Assembly: GCA_018398805.1 (NCBI GenBank)
Contig: JAGFBZ010002379.1
Span: forward strand, 3,175,501-3,239,500
Length of the DNA stretch: 64,000 nucleotides
DNA from: Hirundichthys speculiger
Lineage: Eukaryota > Chordata > Actinopteri > Beloniformes > Exocoetidae
Direction: 5' to 3'
Part shown: positions 63,891-64,000 of the stretch, piece after piece
How the letters are laid out: each line of letters begins with the position of its first letter
Position numbering within the stretch: position 1 is the stretch's first letter
The notes under the pieces: model-generated
The model's input: only the letters and a program-made list of their open reading frames with translations
The model's database searches: none
What the model was told of the DNA's origin: nothing
Translations under genes and position numbers: made by a program

Positions 63891-64000
63891 ATGGAGGGCC
63901 ATATGCTGTTCAGACACTGTTGAGATACAACCCAACATCACTGCTAATCTCATCTCTGTGGTAAAATTAAAGGAACTGTGGAAGCAACCATTTTAAGAAG

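Overview
This is vertebrate nuclear DNA, almost certainly from a ray-finned (teleost) fish. Genes are split into many GT-AG exons. Introns and spacers carry typical fish repeats: hAT and Tc1/mariner elements, L2/CR1/Rex-like LINE remnants and a BEL/Pao retrotransposon fragment. Genes were identified from remembered protein families and exon-by-exon splice phasing; no searches were run.

Layout: 1-5,362 is gene-free DNA plus the probable acbd3 3' UTR. acbd3 (Golgi scaffold) lies on the minus strand at 5,363-14,498. A divergent 2.9 kb spacer separates it from mixl1 (Mix-type homeobox, plus, 17,437-19,001). lin9 (MuvB/DREAM subunit, minus, 20,057-33,646) converges on mixl1. parp1 (poly-ADP-ribose polymerase 1, minus, 35,416-47,741, 23 coding exons) lies 1.8 kb upstream of lin9. 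An adenylate cyclase type 8-like gene (minus, 50,167-59,385) supplies 18 exons and is missing its 5' exon(s). The right end, 59.4-64 kb, is its transposon-rich upstream intron.

The order and orientation acbd3(-) mixl1(+) lin9(-) parp1(-) matches human 1q42, so this is an ancient conserved block. The genes do not form a pathway: Golgi/PI4K scaffolding, mesendoderm transcription, cell-cycle transcription, DNA repair and cAMP signalling. The cyclase neighbour is not part of the human block as I know it.

The most notable points are: (1) a tandem duplication covering the parp1 3' UTR, the parp1-lin9 spacer and part of lin9 intron 1, whose derived copy lacks the lin9 promoter and first exon; (2) a perfect 26-bp inverted repeat in mixl1 intron 1; (3) a paired T-box half-site palindrome and two FoxH1-type octamers upstream of mixl1; (4) a LINE fragment abutting a broken adenosine-receptor fragment inside a parp1 intron; (5) nine single-base frame slips in otherwise conserved exons of all five genes, best read as base-level sequence errors; and (6) several hAT elements with intact 8-bp target duplications. 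I did not find convincing evidence of a wholly new biological system.
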